From: Sternotherus odoratus
Lineage: Eukaryota; Chordata; Testudines; Kinosternidae
Length of the DNA: 64,000 nt
Reading direction: 5' to 3'
Assembly (NCBI GenBank): GCA_032164245.1
Contig: JAVMKO010000001.1
Span: 13,863,603 to 13,927,602, forward strand
Under the pieces are notes generated by a model, which did not search any database, had not been told where the DNA came from, and worked only from the letters and a program-made list of their open reading frames with translations. The translations under genes and the position numbers were made by a program. The stretch's first letter is position 1; each line of letters begins with the position of its first letter. Positions 11,359 to 23,679 of this stretch are shown here, in pieces.

Positions 11359-13574
11359 ACATGCAACAATGCTAACTTGAGATGCAGACAGTAGATGAAA
11401 GGAGAGGTAATAGCCATGGCAAACATGTCCCTTCAGAATATTCATTTTATCTATGCTCTACCTGATCACTATGCAGTATTGTGGGTGTGGCTACACCCTT
11501 TGATTGAAAAAACAAACTAATCTTGGATTATACAGTGGGGATGAGCAAAATAAACCATTTTTTATCATTTTAAAAATACCTACAGCTGAGGCTGATCTTA
11601 AACTTGTACACAAAGAGAGCCAGCAGAAGTCGTATTCCACACTGCTGGTTTCGACACTGCCACTGGTGTTCACTCTTCCGTTCTATAACTATATGATGTG
11701 GTTGCAGAGAGCTCCTCTAACCCAGCAGACAACCTAAGAAACGGTATTAGCATGGAAGTTGCCTCATACATTCATATTAGTGTCGCTACAGAGAACAGTG
11801 AGAAGTGAGGTAGGAGAGGAGCTTACATAAGTCATGTCAAACTGTGCTGTGGATGAGTTATGACCCTCAGCCTCACTTGTGGACAGTTATGATTTATGCA
11901 CTACCGAATGTCTCACTCACCACCATTATGTATATTCTCTCATCATGTATGTACACCCATGTGCCAGATACACTGCGGACACATACTGTACCCTATACAG
12001 TGAATAGTACGTTCCAGTTGTTACCATGTAATTAGCTATTATTAAGCTCCTAGTACGTACTTGCAAGGCTCCTCGCCTCTCTGCCCTGTCTGCTCTTGTT
12101 GCACCCGGCCTCTTCTGCCCAGCCAACAATGCCAGCCTTGTCCACCTGTTTGTGCCTTCTTTGTGCCTTCTTCCACAATGCCCTTCCACCCAGAGTCCCT
12201 GAACTGATGCGTAAGGCCATATCCTCCTTCCAATTCTTCCCCGAGACACAACATGGCCACAAAGCCTAGGAGTCATCAGCCAAGTAATGAGGCTGGGTAC
12301 TACGTTTATGTATTTAAATGGCACGGGCATGTATATAAATGGCCCATATCTATTTTATCCCTCTCCCCTCCATCTTTTTGCCTAAAGCCTTGTCTGTCAT
12401 AGCCCTTTCTCAGCCACACTGGGGCTGCTTAGATCGTGACTCAGGCTGTAGTGAGAAGAGCAGTGGCTACTTGCCCAATACTTGTGCTATAGAGTAAGTG
12501 CTCAATGCTCCCTACTGTGAGTGGGTAAGAAGGAGGCGGAGAGGGGCAAGGAGTAGGAGGAGCTCTGGCTGATGACTAATGCTGGAGAGAGGAGCCAGGC
12601 GACTCTCCCATCTGGCAAGAGGTATCTGCTGAGAAATCTCTAGACCCAGGAGTCTCTAAGATGCTCTGATGCATTGAGCCCCAGATCTGCATTGGTATGA
12701 ACTGCAGTGCTCACGACAGCAGCCCAGGGGCTGCTCTAACTTTCGGCAGCTGCGTTTGGGCCCATATGCCTCCTGAGCATAGCTGGAGCATACCACACTC
12801 TGGCCACACCTCCTCCCTGCACCAGGACTAGACTGTGGCAGTTGGTGCAGGGCTGAGAATGTCAGCTGAGAGCTCACCTGTGCTGGGAGGATGAGCAATT
12901 ATTTCATGTGGAAAAGAATTTTAAAGCAGGGCCTGAGTTTTTGGCTTCAGGCAATGCCCACGTTCTTGTAATCTCGACCGTAAAGTCACTAAACACAGTC
13001 CCCTCTCATGTGACTGGCTTCGGGAAATAAAGTTCATGATCCCGGGAGTCACACCCCCTTATTACAAATCTCCGGAGCTAGAGGGGAGATCTGGTCTGCG
13101 AAAAAAAACCCTCTATGGCAGCAGTCTCGGAGCTTGGCTCTACAGATTTGGGCTTGCGTGGCTCAAAATAGACATTCCTAGACGTTCCCTGGGGCTGGCA
13201 AGTGGGGTGAGTCTCAGAGCCCCAGTGGGAATGGCTCCCCTGCTACTCTTAGCCCCGTACCCAGATCTAAGACTTGCTGCTGTGGTTGTGGGTTTTTTTG
13301 CAATGTAGATGGCACTTATCCTTGGGAATCTCTCTCTGCTGCTGCTGCCTGAACCACTTACTGTGGCTCTGATGCTGCAAGATGATCCAGGTAGGTGGCC
13401 TCTTACCACTTTGCAGCGCCCTAATGAAGCCAAAGGGGGCTGACGAATCCACAAGGGTCTGTCTGTGTAGATCACATTGCAGGAGGAGGCTCTAGTTCTA
13501 TAAGTAGAGTGTACGTATGTTCACAGGAATACCCTACATTTTATCCTATATGACTACTGCATATAAAGAGGTTA
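11359..13574. other. Gene-free stretch, nothing recognised
   Basis: No coding exon is supported. A run ATTAGTGTCGCTACAG and CpG-poor unique text dominate. Short open frames at 12656-12898 and 13140-13475 have no recognisable domain. Confidence 0.4.
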
Positions 13575-13735
13575 TTGGTTTTTAATATATATTTATTATT
13601 ATTATTAGTAGTAGTATAGCAATGGCTCCTAGGAGCCTCAATCGTGGTGCAGAACCCCTCTGTGCTAGGTGCTGTGCAAACACAGAACAAAAAGACATTT
13701 CCTGCCCCAAAGACAGAGAAGACTGGACCCAGTAA
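13575..13735 (-). repeat. CORE-SINE/MIR-like relic with TTA microsatellite
   Basis: After a short (TTA)n at about 13586-13610 comes the block TGTGCTAGGTGCTGTGCAAACACAGAACAAAAAGACATTTCC, split here by mismatches. I recognise it as the reverse complement of the 3' part of an old amniote SINE. The boundaries are approximate. Confidence 0.5.
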
Positions 13736-14780
13736 TTCTTAAGTGAGTAGTCCTTCCTCATACACATAGGCCCATTGACTCCACTAGGAATCGAGGGTAT
13801 TTCAGCAATTCCCGGTGTCAGGACTTTAATTTGTCAAAGCCAAAATTTAATTAAGGTGACATCTATGAATCCATCATAAGCAAACAAGACCAACTTATCA
13901 GGGGAACTTTTCACATTCAGACCATATAGACAAGGCGGACTTACAGAGGCGTCACAATTCATTAATTAGAGCTGTTAATTGTGTTTGTCTAGTCTGAATC
14001 ATGCGCCGCAATATCCAAACCACAAAAAAGCCACGGGTATGCAAAGTGCGCTCGCGCACGTTAACTGAGCGAGATTAAGTGCTGTAAGATGTACCGGACT
14101 GGGTAGTTATTGTGAACACACCCCGGGTAGTCTCCATCTCCCTCAGGTAACACAGCACTTCCAGCCGAACTCCCAAGTCTTCTGGGTTTTGGACGGTTCA
14201 CAGTGGGGTTAATCCATGATTTAAAGGCAGCCTTTAGTTTTCATTAGCTCTCACACACACATCTGCCCTCTTTGGGCTCCAGAAGCGCGATGTTATCAGT
14301 CTGCTGAGAGGCTTGTTTTTACTACAGCCGTTTTATCATCTCTGTCATTCCTCAAAGCTGAGGGGACCTCATTCCCCTGGCTCAAAGCACCACGGCCAAC
14401 TAGATGGTCTTTCAGGAAATTAGCAATGCAATGAGGATGCTAGCCCTATTGTATTAAAGAAAATAAAATCAAATGCTAGCCAGTCTCTTCAGAGCCACTG
14501 AGGTATGTTGTTAAAACCACTAAAACCACCTCCACTTTTCCATCTTCTAAGTGTCACTTTGTCATTCACGGTCACAGAGCGAAACCTCGCTTTCCTGAAT
14601 CTAAGAGCATGGGGAGGCTCCAAGAAACAACTTTGGATGCCTTCCTTAACAAGCACTTGCATGTCTGACACTTTCACGGTGCCCTGCTCCCTCTGTTCCC
14701 CACCTCCACTACCGCCGCACATTGGAAACAGGAAAGTAACAACGCCTTCTCAAAACTTCCCACTCCTGCCATCTGATTTA
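13736..14780. other. Gene-free stretch; possible conserved non-coding part
   Basis: No gene is seen. The part 13950-14100 combines TTCATTAATTAGAGC, a homeodomain-type site cluster, with a CpG-containing segment GTGCGCTCGCGCACG that is itself palindromic. This is atypical of the surrounding repeat-rich DNA and might be a regulatory element, but only comparison between species could tell. Confidence 0.35.
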
Positions 14781-14793
14781 CCCAGGGATGATT

Positions 14794-14937
14794 GGTTGCA
14801 GAGTAGTAGCCGTGTTAGTCTGTATCTGCAAAAAGAACAGAGAGAACTTAGAGACTAACACATTTATTTGGGCATATTTAAGCTTACATCCAAATAAATT
14901 TGTTAGTTTCTAAAGTGCCACAAGTACTTGTTCTTTT
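14794..14937 (+). mobile_element. tRNA-derived turtle SINE
   Basis: The element begins GGTTGCAGAGTAGTAGCCGT and has the box-B-like block GTAGCCGTGTTAGTCTG, followed by AGAGACTAACA. Its 3' part again carries an inverted AGTTTCTAAAGTGCCACAAG. A perfect 13-bp duplication CCCAGGGATGATT occurs at 14781-14793 and 14938-14950, fitting LINE-mediated insertion. Confidence 0.88.
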
Positions 14938-14954
14938 CCCAGGGATGATTATGT

Positions 14955-15485
14955 GTGTGTTACCACATAGCCCTCACTAGTACTGATTACTGCAATGCCA
15001 TCATTGTATAGCACATGCTAATGCTGTTTACTAGTGTGCATCATATAGCACCTCATGAGTGCTAATTAACTTCTACATATCACCACTAGTGCTGGCTACT
15101 ATACTGCATTATCATATAGCATCTACTCATATTGATTCCTGCTAGACATCATCAACCAGCTCCAGCTAATGTAGATTACTAGACATCCTATGGACCCCCA
15201 CTAGTACCGATTACTATCCTGCATTCTCAGTCTCTGACTAGTACTGATTACTAGGAATTATCCTATAGGTGCCACCAGCATTGATTACTACCATGCATTA
15301 TCATGAAGTCTGACTAGTATTGGTTACTATACATTGTCCTATAGCCCCTACTAACATGGATTACTATCATACATTAACATATAGTCTCTGATTTGTACTA
15401 ATTATTATACATCATGAAATAGGTCTCACTACTACTCACTTCTACACATCATCACATAACCCACACTGGTACTAATTACTAATAG
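14955..15485. repeat. Degenerate tandem array (about 35-50-bp units)
   Basis: The motif ACTAGTACTGATTACTA, followed by a CATTATCATATAG-like phrase and a CTCTGACT/CCCCACT spacer, returns about a dozen times with substitutions and indels. Examples of the first word lie near 14977, 15214, 15237 and 15470. It has no coding capacity. The strong divergence between units suggests an old, inactive array. Confidence 0.7.
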
Positions 15486-16535
15486 TTAAAAGATTATACA
15501 GTAGGACCATTTCCATTACAAAGAAATCATAGCTTACCCTTTCCACACTGCGTCTTCTCAGTGATCCATATGGTATTTTGAACAAAAATCTTCGGGTCCT
15601 ACTGGGAGTCACAGCTGTCTGCACTACCATAGTGCAGCGCTCAGAATGTGTGTGTGTGTGTGTGTTCAGAGCAGAGAGAAGCTTCCTTTGAAATATCTTA
15701 CAGTCTCCTGCAGATTTCCCAAATATCAACCAGCTGAGTGGGTTTTTAGTTTAGACCATGTGAGTTAAGATGTGGCTTGTTTTGAAGGAAGGAAAAAAAA
15801 ATCCCTGCAATCTTAACATGTTTTAAGCAGCATATCTTTAGCTTCCTTCTGTTTCTCTTGGTGTAGTTTGCTCAGCTGGATTGCTGTGCCACGGAGGTGG
15901 AAGAATTAAGCTTCTGGGGAGAATGTTCCAAAAATGTCAACCTCGCTTCTTGTAGCTACAGATGGTAACCAGGTCAGTTGTCTAATCAAAGCTCTATCAG
16001 ACTTATTATACATTTTGTCACGTGATGGCAGACCCCTCTGGTTTGCTGTACAGTAGATCACATGTTCACCTTAAAAAGAATATCTGGTGTATCACCATCT
16101 GGCGCAGAGATTAATGTTAAATCCTACATTCAGAAATTACTCTCTTCTAGACCTAGGGGAGCACATACAGAGTAATTGGACTTTAAGGATTCTCCAGGCT
16201 GCTCAGTTAATATCCTGTCCCCCACCAGACTGTATATTATATCTATCACAATATAGATTATGTGTAGGAACACTGTGCACATTTACACACACACACACAG
16301 AGGCATACAGTATAATCATATATGCACACATATACCAGTGGCAACATATAAGGTTATATGTTTATTTTAAAAAGTGTCTGCTACTTTCACCAGTACTAAA
16401 ATAATAAGTTAACTGGACTTTACTGTAACACATTCTGTAAGGAATCAGAATCTTTTTGTGTACTTCTATTTTCTCTTGGAATCCAACTGTACAATAGAAG
16501 ACAATCACATTTTCTTTTACAGAAGATAAGAGGTT
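15486..16535. other. Gene-free stretch with dinucleotide microsatellites
   Basis: A (TG)n run of about nine units lies at 15647-15665, and an (AC)n run at 16284-16299. No gene or other repeat is recognised. Confidence 0.5.
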
Positions 16536-16650
16536 TGATGATTACCTGTTCTTTTCATTCCCTCTGGGGCACCTGGTATTGGCCACTGTTGGTAGACAGG
16601 ATACTGGGCTAGATGGACCTTTGGTCTGACCCAGTATGGCCGTTCTTATT
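16536..16650 (+). mobile_element. CR1 LINE 3' tail
   Basis: A strongly 5'-truncated copy starts at TGATGATTACCTGTTC and runs through GGGCACCTGGTATTGGCC to CTGACCCAGTATGGCCGTTCTTAT. It is closely similar to the tails at 860-983 and 63300-63425. Confidence 0.88.
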
Positions 16651-17444
16651 TTGAAACAATATCCATTGTTTTACTGGTGCAGAGGCAATTTGAGCTTTGG
16701 CAAATTTCTTTCAATTTCTGCAAACACCATGAAATGCCCCAAAGCAAATATATGTGATTTAACAATTGTTTTAAAGGTCTATTCTGTATTTTCACGTTCT
16801 GTTCCAGGTACTGGGATGGATCTGCTTCTGATTTAACCTGTGCAAATAGAGAGTCACTCCAACTCCATGCTGTTTTTCTGATTTCACTTGGTCTAACAGA
16901 GCAGAATTTGACTCACTGTTCTTTCCTTAAGATCAGTCCAGTTTTGACCAGATATCTGACAAGCTTCAGAGATTAATCTCTTCTCCTATGGAGAGTGATC
17001 AATTTAATGTCTTACTTCTTTGGTTTGTTTGTTTTTTTGGTTCAAGTCTAAAAGCCCAAAAGAAGGTATTGGGAATGTGGTCCTCAGCACACCATTTATA
17101 ACAAAGAGAAAAGGATGTATCTGTCCAGCATATGTGCATGCATGAAAAGGCAGTAAAAAAAGAAAAAGCAGCAGCTTAATGTGGGAAATTCCAAATATTA
17201 AAAACAATTGGCCTTTGTTCCTAACTAGTTCCATATGTGTGTTGCCAAATAGAGCGAGGGAGACAGGAAAAGATGGAAATGTCTTAAGCAGGGCTGACTG
17301 ATATAGATTCTTTCTAGAGACTAGGGATAGGGTTACAGGTTTTGACTCAACTTTTCTTTTTAAAGTATTCTTTTCGTGACGATTAAAAAAGTCTCTCCAG
17401 TGATAACCATCTCCCTGATTGAACCAAACATTGAAGGCCAGATG
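16651..17444. other. Gene-free stretch, nothing recognised
   Basis: Ordinary AT-rich sequence with no supported exon or repeat. Confidence 0.4.
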
Positions 17445-17545
17445 CTGTTCTTGTTGACACCAAAAACTGGGGAGTCACAACACTGACATCAATAGGATTT
17501 CTTCGGATTTACCACCAGTGTAATAAAACGGCCAATCTGGCCCAC
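17445..17545. repeat. Old palindromic MITE-like repeat
   Basis: The copy is bounded by GGCCAGATGCTGTTC on the left and CGGCCAATCTGGCCC on the right, with GACATCAATAGG and TTTACCACCAGTGTAA between. This self-complementary arrangement around CTTCAATGG-type words recurs throughout the window (for example 18361-18455 and 47742-47822). The superfamily is unknown to me. Confidence 0.45.
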
Positions 17546-17639
17546 TGGAAATTTTGTCTGACTAAGGATGAGTCATGCCTGAGCCAGAACCTCGGGCTTT
17601 TTTAGACCATAAAATGTACAGCCGGGCTAGCAGCGATCT

Positions 17640-17906
17640 CTCCAGTAAGCTAATTTAAGATGGTGGTCGCCTAGGGTGTCAGGAATTGGGGGAGGAGGGG
17701 TTGTATTTGCGGCCTCGGTGGCAATTCAGTGGCAGCTCAATGCTGCTTCTGCCGGCGGTGGCATTTCCGTGGTGACTGGACCTCACCGATTTCGCCGCTG
17801 GTGGCAATTTGGCAGCAGCTCAATGCCGATTTCACTGCAGGCGGCATTTCAGCGGTGACTGGTCTTCGCCCATTTCACCTACGCAAAAAAGCTGGAGCCA
17901 GTCCTG
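17640..17906 (-). mobile_element. hAT remnant related to the CAGGGCCGGCTC family
   Basis: The right end CACCTACGCAAAAAAGCTGGAGCCAGTCCTG, split by a few substitutions, resembles the complement of CAGGGCCGGCTCC followed by the CGCCC/A-run subterminal block. The body repeats GGTGGCAATTT/GGCGGCATTTC blocks twice, at about 90-bp spacing. The left terminus is not recovered. Confidence 0.5.
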
Positions 17907-19609
17907 CTGCTTACAGCATTCCCATGATGCCTTACCCAATTTCTTCTAACATGTGGTGAGGGTGTAATGATATCCCTGGTAATGTGTAATGATATCCCTG
18001 GAAGAGTCCTTGAAAGAGATTGGACCCAAGACCTACTCTAAAAGCGAGTCTTTATGACTGGAGCTGGGGGATCAGCTCCATTAGCTCAGGAGGAGCAGAG
18101 CCAGCCTCTCAATGTGGTCTAGCCACTAGGGTCAAAGAGTCCCTCTCAGGGCAGGCCCCATGGGTGGGCAACCACCCAGGGCACCATGGTCAGGAGGCAA
18201 GGAATGGGGCGAGCCAGGACTTGAGGCCATGGAAGGGAGCTCGGGGCAATGGGGACAGGGAGGTAGCAAGGACCAGGTGCAGGGATAGACGTTAGTCACT
18301 ACCCTGTAAGCTACTGCAGGGCTGGCACAAGCAGGCACCTTGTCTGCCCTATGACCATAATGGGCCTGATTCTTCTCTATCACTGACAATGCTGCTAATC
18401 AGGAATAGTTCCACTGGTGTCAATGGAGTTATGCTAAATGGGAGGAGAATCTGGCCAGCTGCCATGATTCTCTTAATTTCTTTCTCCTCCTTTCCCCACC
18501 AACCCTCCCTTCCCCATGTCCACATTCACCTTGCACTGTTGAATCCACAACAGCAAAGTGGCTTTGAAATTGGGTTCTCTCCTACCAAGGGTCAGATCCC
18601 CCCACCATGGAACAGCCCAGAACCGATGGCCAGGTGGGAGGAGAACTCCACCGGGCTCCTGCCCCACACAGGGGGCGGCGGTTTGTTGCCAAAACATTGT
18701 GGATTTGGGGGGGATTTGCCATCGATGCAGCACCCTCAGCAGGCCCCATCCCGTCCACCTCCCTGGTAGTGAGGTTTTGTGAGCGTCTGCAGGTTGAACA
18801 TGCTGCATAAGAGACTGTTGACAAACTAAGGCAGTCTCAGTAGGGTTGGTGAGATGAAACCGTGTGTGTCTCCTCAACCCACCCTCTTCTTCCCCATTGG
18901 TTGGGGGATGGTTGACTATCAGCAGCTGACACCCTCCCCCACCCTACCCCCCGTAAGGGGAGATCCCCATTGGGAAACTCCCTTAGCCCCAGATCTGCGG
19001 GTCAGTTGGATACCTCGTCTAGCACATGAGTAAAGTTGTTCTGACCGTTAAGAACCTTTTCCTTCATGTCTAGCCTAAACCTTAGAGAGAAACCTCCTGG
19101 TAAAACAGAGTGAGACAATCAAATCAAACTAAATCAAATCCAAGCTCTGCTTGAACGGAGCATCTTGACCTGGATCACCACAAGACCCACAACAGAGACA
19201 CGAGGTAGTTACTAACTGCTGAAAGAGGAAACTGTTTAATCAGATGGAGGCTCTCCAGCACTAATTGCAGGCTGCCAGGAACAGTGGTTTGTGGTAACGG
19301 CGCATCACAGAGATTATATTCCAATCTATTACTGTATCAGCCTTGACATCTTTTTCTCCTTAATGAGAAGGGCAAAGAAAATAATTTACTGATGCAAAAC
19401 GCATGGGTGTGTGTTACATCTGGAACATGAGAGTCACATTTCAGGCCAGTAAATGCCAGTGGAGGTTAGGAAATGGAAAGTTGCAATGGCGCTGGCATCA
19501 ATTGAAATATAATGTGCTGTGTTGGTGTGCGGTCAGTAACGTCTCCATTTGGTAAAACTACCCAGAGTAAAAGAATTCAAAGGCCTGATTTTCATAAGTG
19601 TTACGCACA
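17907..19609. other. Gene-free stretch with one old MITE
   Basis: A palindromic CTTCAATGG-type MITE lies at 18361-18455 (GGGCCTGATTCTTCTC left, GGAGGAGAATCTGGCC right). The part at 19220-19520 has RUNX-like TTTGTGGT and several AT-rich words and no repeat match. I cannot assign it. Confidence 0.4.
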
Positions 19610-20589
19610 TGATGGGGTGTTTACCCCCGGTGGGTTATGAAAGGGTTAATACGGGCCTGAAATTGTAAAGAGAGTGTCGCAGGGCCAGTACACCCTGTCG
19701 TCCTGGGGGTGGGGCAAGGGCGGGATAGGCCCGTGGTTAAAGCCAGTAGGACTCCCCTGGACAGGGAAGTGCGGCTCAATGGTCAAAGTCGGTATGACTT
19801 CCCTTTTCCGCGGGAAAGCGTCGCCTAATGGCCAGAGTCAATAGGACTGCCCTGGACCTCAGGGAAGTGTGACCCACTGGCCAAAGTCAATAGGATAGTT
19901 GCAGGGAAGCGTTGGCCCACTGGCCAGAGTCAATAGGACTTCCCTGGATTGCAAGGAAATGTGGATCAATGGCTAGGATCAATAGGGGTCCCCCTGGCTG
20001 CGGGGAAGCATCACCTAATGGCCAAAGTTAACGGGGTTCCTCTTGGCCCTGGGGAAACACGACCTAATGGCCAGTCAGTGAGAGGTAGTTCAAGGGGCCA
20101 CCCCCCAAAGGGGGCAGCTGGGTAGGGGGACCCCGGCCTTCCCTGCTCCACTGGATCCCAGCCCAGGGCCCCGGTAGTGGCAAATGTCGGCAGGCAATCT
20201 GCCCGCAACATGCTGGCTGCTGCTGGGGCACTGACTAGTCCCTCTCTGGGCCACTTCCTACCATGACTGAAGTTCTGCAGTTGAAGTCAGGGTGTCTTCG
20301 GAGTCTCTGGGCTCCTCAGGAGTCGACTGCAATCACCCGTGGCCATCCACAAGAACCCAAGCCCCTGCCTGAGCCTCAGCATCTCCTGCAGTCTGGGATC
20401 TTGGCTGCTCCTCTTGGCTGGAGCTGGTGAGATGCATCCTTCCTCCTGACTGAGCTAGGCTGCTCCCTTTTATACTGCAGCAACAGTTGGAGCATGCCCA
20501 GCAGGGGTGGGGTGGGGGGGGCTTCTGCTGCTAAGGGCACCACTTTAACCCCTTCCGCTCCAGTGTGGGGTCAGTACACCCCCATCACA
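19610..20589 (-). mobile_element. LTR-like element on the minus strand (TGTGATGGGG start)
   Basis: Read on the minus strand, it starts TGTGATGGGGGTGTACTG at 20589 and ends CCCCATCA at 19610, giving TG...CA termini with a longer inverted similarity. A TATA-like TATAAAAGGGAG lies at about 20468-20474, 118 bp from the start. The downstream part contains a 49-bp minisatellite. No target duplication or internal coding region was found, so this would be a solo LTR. A foldback DNA element remains possible. Confidence 0.45.
19738..20075 (+). repeat. 49-bp minisatellite, about seven units
   Basis: Each unit has the form AAGTCAATAGGACTTCCCTGG, broken by variable bases, then a GCAGGGAAG...CCTAATGGC half. 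Seven units are recognisable, with lengths of about 43-50 bp and 20-30 percent divergence. The array lies inside the LTR-like element. Confidence 0.75.
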
Positions 20590-21780
20590 AGGACTCTTAG
20601 CCCAGGCGCAAAATCAGCAAGGGGCTTATTGCAAATCACACTTCTAAGTTGGCCTTGGCAGGGGGAAAGAAAGCAACTCCCCTGCACTTAGCTTTGCCAG
20701 TCTTTTATGAGGGGAACCTATAATTGCAGCTCTAATGTGGGTAGGGGGGGTGGGGGAGGGAAAGGAGGGCGGGAGCCCCTTTGCCATTGAAATCTCCTGC
20801 CCGGGGGGCAATCATGAGTTGACTGTCAGAATCGCACGAGTGTCGAGCAGGGGCCGCTGGCTGTGCTGAACGACCAGAAGGAGTCAGCGTCCTGGTCCCT
20901 CATCTTGGTGAGAGCGTGTTTTGAGGTGACGTATAAACTCCCCATTGCCCGTTCATTTATATTATGCCTGCTCCTACTCTGGGTAAACACAATGCTGCTG
21001 GCTGTGCCCGGCCTACTTGCCCTATGTGGCTCAGCTCCGGGAGCCTGATTTTAACTTTCCACAGGCAAACGAGTACTGTGGAACTAGCCCTCATTGACTT
21101 GCATGCTAAGGGAAGAAACTCAGCCAGAGAGAATTCTGAAGGCTTGCGTTCTCTTTCCCTTTGAAAGGCAGAGAGGAAAAGCAGCGCAATACCTCGTACC
21201 TGCCTGACCTGTATTAATAGGCAGAGAAAATTCTCCCTTCGCCATCCATTTACCTCACTCCTCGCTCGACTAACCTGGGCAGTCCGTGTCCTTTGCTATT
21301 AAACTAAACAGCAAGTTAGGACAAACACACCAGCTGTAACAGGCTGGTTAAGTGGCTGCGGGTCAGGGTTAATGTGCGGCCCGGTACAGGTCATGAATGA
21401 AGGCTTTTACTCTGTTAACTGTACAGCTTGTGTAGTCAGTGCATCCACAGTGTGTGTTGATTGCTGTTGTTGATGATTTACATTTCTAATGGCAGCTCCA
21501 CCTTGCACAACACAGCATTAACTTTTAGTGGCTGAAGTTAATTGGCACACAGGCAGGGCTGGTAGCCATGGGGCCTAATCCAACAATCTGAAATCAAGGA
21601 TCTCTGAAATCTGGGGAAGTTTGGATCCAGACCTGAAACACCCTGGGCCAAATTATGGGCTAGTGCTGCCCACTCAAAATGTCCAGGCTCACCTGTACAC
21701 TAAAGTATTAAGCAGAGGCCCAGATGGGAAACAGGACTGGAAAGATCAATGTTAGGACACAGAAGAAAGGGGAAGAAGGA
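20590..21780. other. Gene-free stretch
   Basis: No exon is supported. The part 21290-21550 is repeat-poor with TTAACTG, TGATTTACA and ATTAACTTTTAG words and may be a conserved element, which I cannot test here. Confidence 0.4.
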
Positions 21781-21793
21781 TCTTCTCTACACA

Positions 21794-21923
21794 CTGCTTG
21801 CATCTGACGAAGTGGGTAATAGGCCATGAAAGCTTATGCTTCAAAACTTTATAGTTAGTCTTTAAGATGCCACAGGACTTTGTTACCTCTGCTATTCCAG
21901 ACTAACACGGCTACCTCTCTGAT
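21794..21923 (-). mobile_element. tRNA-derived turtle SINE, minus strand
   Basis: The plus strand shows CATCTGACGAAGTGGGTA, then AAAGCTTATGCTTCAA, then CCAGACTAACACGGCTACC, the reverse complement of the SINE head. A perfect 13-bp duplication TCTTCTCTACACA flanks it at 21781-21793 and 21924-21936. Confidence 0.9.
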
Positions 21924-21983
21924 TCTTCTCTACACAGTACGCTACAGGGTTGTGCTGTTATCTGCCATATGCAGGAAGAGAGG

Positions 21984-22210
21984 AAGGCTTCTCCAGTGGT
22001 TAGGGCACTAGCTAGAGAGCTGTGTTTAAGTCCCTGCTCTGACACAGGCTTCCTGTGTGACCTTGGCCAAGTCACTTGGCCTCTCTGTGCCTCAGTTTCC
22101 CACCAGTAACATGGGGGATAACAGGATCTCCCTCCCCCACAGGGGCGTGGGGGTGATAAATGTATTTAAAATTGTGAAGTGCTCAGATACTAGGAGGATG
22201 GGGCCCATCT
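21984..22210 (+). repeat. MIR/CORE-SINE, well preserved
   Basis: The core GTGTGACCTTGGCCAAGTCAC, then GGCCTCTCTGTGCCTCAGTT, then CATGGGGGATAACAGGATC and the tail GAAGTGCTCAGATACTA are all present in order. It is the best preserved MIR copy in the window. Confidence 0.85.
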
Positions 22211-23679
22211 GAGTACGTCAGCTAGCTCGACAGTACAGAGCAGGAGATGTCGGTATGCCAGGTGAAAGGCAAACTAAGGATGGACACTTTCAGGATCTTT
22301 TAATTGAGTGCTTGAGAGTCTGCAGATGGGCTGACAGGGTTTTAGTTGCTTTGATTTGCTGAGAAAGGGGAGGGTAAAAAAAAGCATAATTCCAAAATGG
22401 AGCCCTAAACTGAACCTCTCCTTCCTGCTGGCCCAATCCTGCAAGGTGTCACTTCAGTGGAGGCAAGTGGCTGACAGAGGCATTCACAATGGCACAGGAA
22501 TAGATCCTACAGAAGTGAGCATGGGAAATTCCCCAGGGGCCTAACAAGCTAGCCAGAGACTGTGTTTTGGTGAGAGGCCACTGGCCAAACTTCTTTATAG
22601 CAATAGGAATTAGTGGTTGTGTGTGTTATAGCTGAAGAATTTTTCTTGTGTATATATAGTAGTTTCCCTTCTGTTTTACTGTCTGTAGGTCAATCTCCGT
22701 TCCACAATCCCCTAGAGATTTCTTGTGCATACTTACCCCTGGCTTGTATAATAAAAGTTAAGAGTAATTTAGTTTTACTAACTTTCCCACATAAGTCGGA
22801 GAGCCAGTAATGAATTAGGGAGGGAAGTTGTCTGACACAAGTGCCCTGGAGACATGTCACTGCCACATCATCGGGGGAACAGGGAGTGGCCTTGACATAA
22901 ATTAAAGAGGAGATATTTGGCAGCAGTGCTATGTTCCCACATCACGGCCAGGCTGCAGAAGCTGGATGCGACACTTACAGGCGTAGTAATGCATTGATCT
23001 GGGCCATTACCGGAGTGTAGTTTTTGTTAGTGGTCAGATGCTGAGCACCCATGACTCCAACGGGAGATGCAGGTGCTCAGCATTAGGTCCAGAGGTATTA
23101 GGAGGTTGATTCTGCGTGGTGCTGAGCATGCTCAACTCTCATTGTCTTCAGTATGAGCTATGAGATGCTGGGCATCCCTCGGAGGTACTCAGAACTGCTC
23201 AGGTTTGGGCGCTAAATAGGACTGTCCAACAGTGACGTGACATATGGACTATGTCAAACAACACTGAAGCTTTATTTTCTTTCATGCTTCATATGCTTTG
23301 TAAGTTCTTTCTTTCTTTAACTGAAGTAACACTTGTTAAAAAAAAAACTTCAACTGCAGGAAAGTAGGAGAGTGAAGTTGCTCAGGAAAAGCCACATGGG
23401 CAGGGGGAAGGCAGCCATGAGAGAAGGTCATTTGGAAAAGCAGAGAAGTAGAGGCCACCTGAGAGTTTTTAGGAGAATCTAAAAGGGTCCTTCCACCCCC
23501 ACAAAAAAGAAGCTATTATATGAAATGACATTTTACTGTTGGGAGCCTGTAAGTAGAGGATGAAGGGTACCTCTCTCCTACTAAAGTAAAAACTGCATTT
23601 GTACAAATTGAGAGGGGCATTGTCAACACTGTCAAACTAAAATGAACACGGGTATTTAATTATGCTTTAACCTTCACAG
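22211..23679. other. Gene-free stretch
   Basis: No exon is seen. It includes the palindromic repeat at 23029-23215 and an (A)n run near 23338-23347. Confidence 0.4.
23029..23215. repeat. Old MITE-like repeat (GTGCTCAGCA blocks)
   Basis: Two facing copies of GGTGCTGAGCA/TGCTCAGCATT-type blocks surround CATGACTCCAACGGGAG and CTCTCATTGTCTTCAG. This fits an old self-complementary repeat common in turtle and crocodilian DNA. The boundaries are approximate. Confidence 0.4.

Noticed and set aside
14977..15480. CRISPR-like array
   Set aside because: Repeats are strongly diverged with no constant-length unique spacers, and the DNA is vertebrate.
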